This document shows positions 5,547 to 5,742 of a stretch of 5,742 bases of DNA, one piece after another. Numbering within the stretch: position 1 is the stretch's first letter; every line of letters starts with the position of its first letter. The notes beneath the pieces are model-generated. The model made no database searches, was not told the DNA's origin, and worked only from the letters and a program-made list of their open reading frames with translations. Source of the DNA: CAZOWW01 sp964583765 (GTDB taxonomy: Bacteria > Actinomycetota > Actinomycetes > Actinomycetales > Kineosporiaceae); contig CAZOWW010000213.1 in NCBI GenBank assembly GCA_964583765.1, forward strand, positions 1-5,742. Reading direction: 5' to 3'. A program made the position numbers and the translations under genes.

Positions 5547-5552
5547 GAGGAG
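5547..5552 (+). promoter_or_regulatory. GAGGAG directly abutting the candidate start at 5553
   Basis: A good anti-SD match touches the ATG with no spacer, which is too close for normal use. Either the site is fortuitous, or the true start is the in-frame GTG at 5493 or a codon further downstream. The next possible Shine-Dalgarno, GGGAGAG (5531-5537), is 15 bases from the ATG, which is rather far. Confidence 0.35.
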
Positions 5553-5742
5553 ATGGACGAGGGGCAGTCGCAGGACGACGACGGCTGGCGTGAGGCGCTG
5601 CGGTTCCTCAACCACTTCGCCGCCACGACCGGTCCGGACGCCTGCATGTTCCTGCCCGGGGTGCGGCAGGTGCAGGTGGTCAACCGCGGCCGCGGCGGCT
5701 GGGTGCGCCTGGCCTTCTTCGGCTACGGCCAGATGGAGGCCG
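5553..5742 (+). CDS. Unrecognised protein, 5' part (3' truncated by window)
   Basis: The frame from ATG 5553 stays open to the window end, giving 63 full codons. The acidic opening MDEGQSQDDDGW is followed by REALRFLNHFAATTGPDACMFLPG and an Arg/Gly/Val stretch, NRGRGGWVRLAFFGYGQMEA. No signal peptide or membrane helix is visible in this part. I do not recognise a family. The last in-frame stop upstream is TGA 5478-5480, so GTG 5493 is an alternative start that would add 20 residues; GAGGAG abutting ATG 5553 makes the start uncertain. Codon usage (G/C at third positions) matches the neighbouring genes, and the opposite strand offers no better frame, which supports it being coding. It is on the same strand as the Pro-Trp repeat gene, 154 bp downstream. 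Confidence 0.6.
   Translation, partial: MDEGQSQDDDGWREALRFLNHFAATTGPDACMFLPGVRQVQVVNRGRGGWVRLAFFGYGQMEA

Overview
This is a very GC-rich, gene-dense chromosomal window from an actinobacterium. Support for that placement comes from the G/C-saturated third codon positions, the frequent GTG starts, the actinobacterial order of a GlnD-type PII-modifying enzyme followed by ffh, the long glycine/methionine/lysine-rich tail on Ffh, and a small membrane protein with the Pro-Trp-Gly repeats common in actinobacteria. I cannot name a genus from the sequence alone; the Ffh tail and G-domain loop would fit Micrococcales-like lineages, which is inference.

Layout. (1) 1-555, plus strand: the 3' end of glnD, covering the two C-terminal ACT domains, continuing from outside the window. 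(2) 556-656: a short gap with two adjacent perfect hairpins and the ffh ribosome binding site. (3) 657-2276, plus: complete ffh, the SRP54 GTPase of the signal recognition particle. (4) 2213-3601, minus: a CoA/carrier-dependent acyltransferase-like protein of the condensation-domain/PapA superfamily, whose 3' end overlaps the ffh 3' end by 64 bp. (5) 3638-4012, plus: a small VOC (glyoxalase/bleomycin-resistance-like) protein whose start codon lies only 36 bp from the divergent acyltransferase start. (6) 4044-4667, minus: a two-helix membrane protein of unknown function, convergent with the VOC gene. (7) 4668-4993: a 326-bp divergent intergenic region holding a four-copy 19-bp tandem array with a CACC-N-GGTG dyad at each step, a CCTGTG microsatellite, a 7-bp tandem repeat and a CACC/GGTG hairpin. 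(8) 4994-5398, plus: a proline/tryptophan-repeat three-helix membrane protein. (9) 5399-5552: a spacer with a 19-bp-spaced direct repeat. (10) about 5553 to the window end, plus: the 5' part of an unrecognised gene.

Functionally, glnD (nitrogen-status signalling) and ffh (co-translational membrane targeting) form the conserved housekeeping block. The genes after it look like lineage-specific accessory content without a shared pathway that I can demonstrate. The most distinctive non-coding structure is the 19-bp array between the two divergent membrane-protein genes, which looks like a multi-site operator. The most distinctive protein is the orphan acyltransferase, with its altered DHxxxEG active-site motif. 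I see no complete new system, no mobile element, no RNA gene and no CRISPR array.
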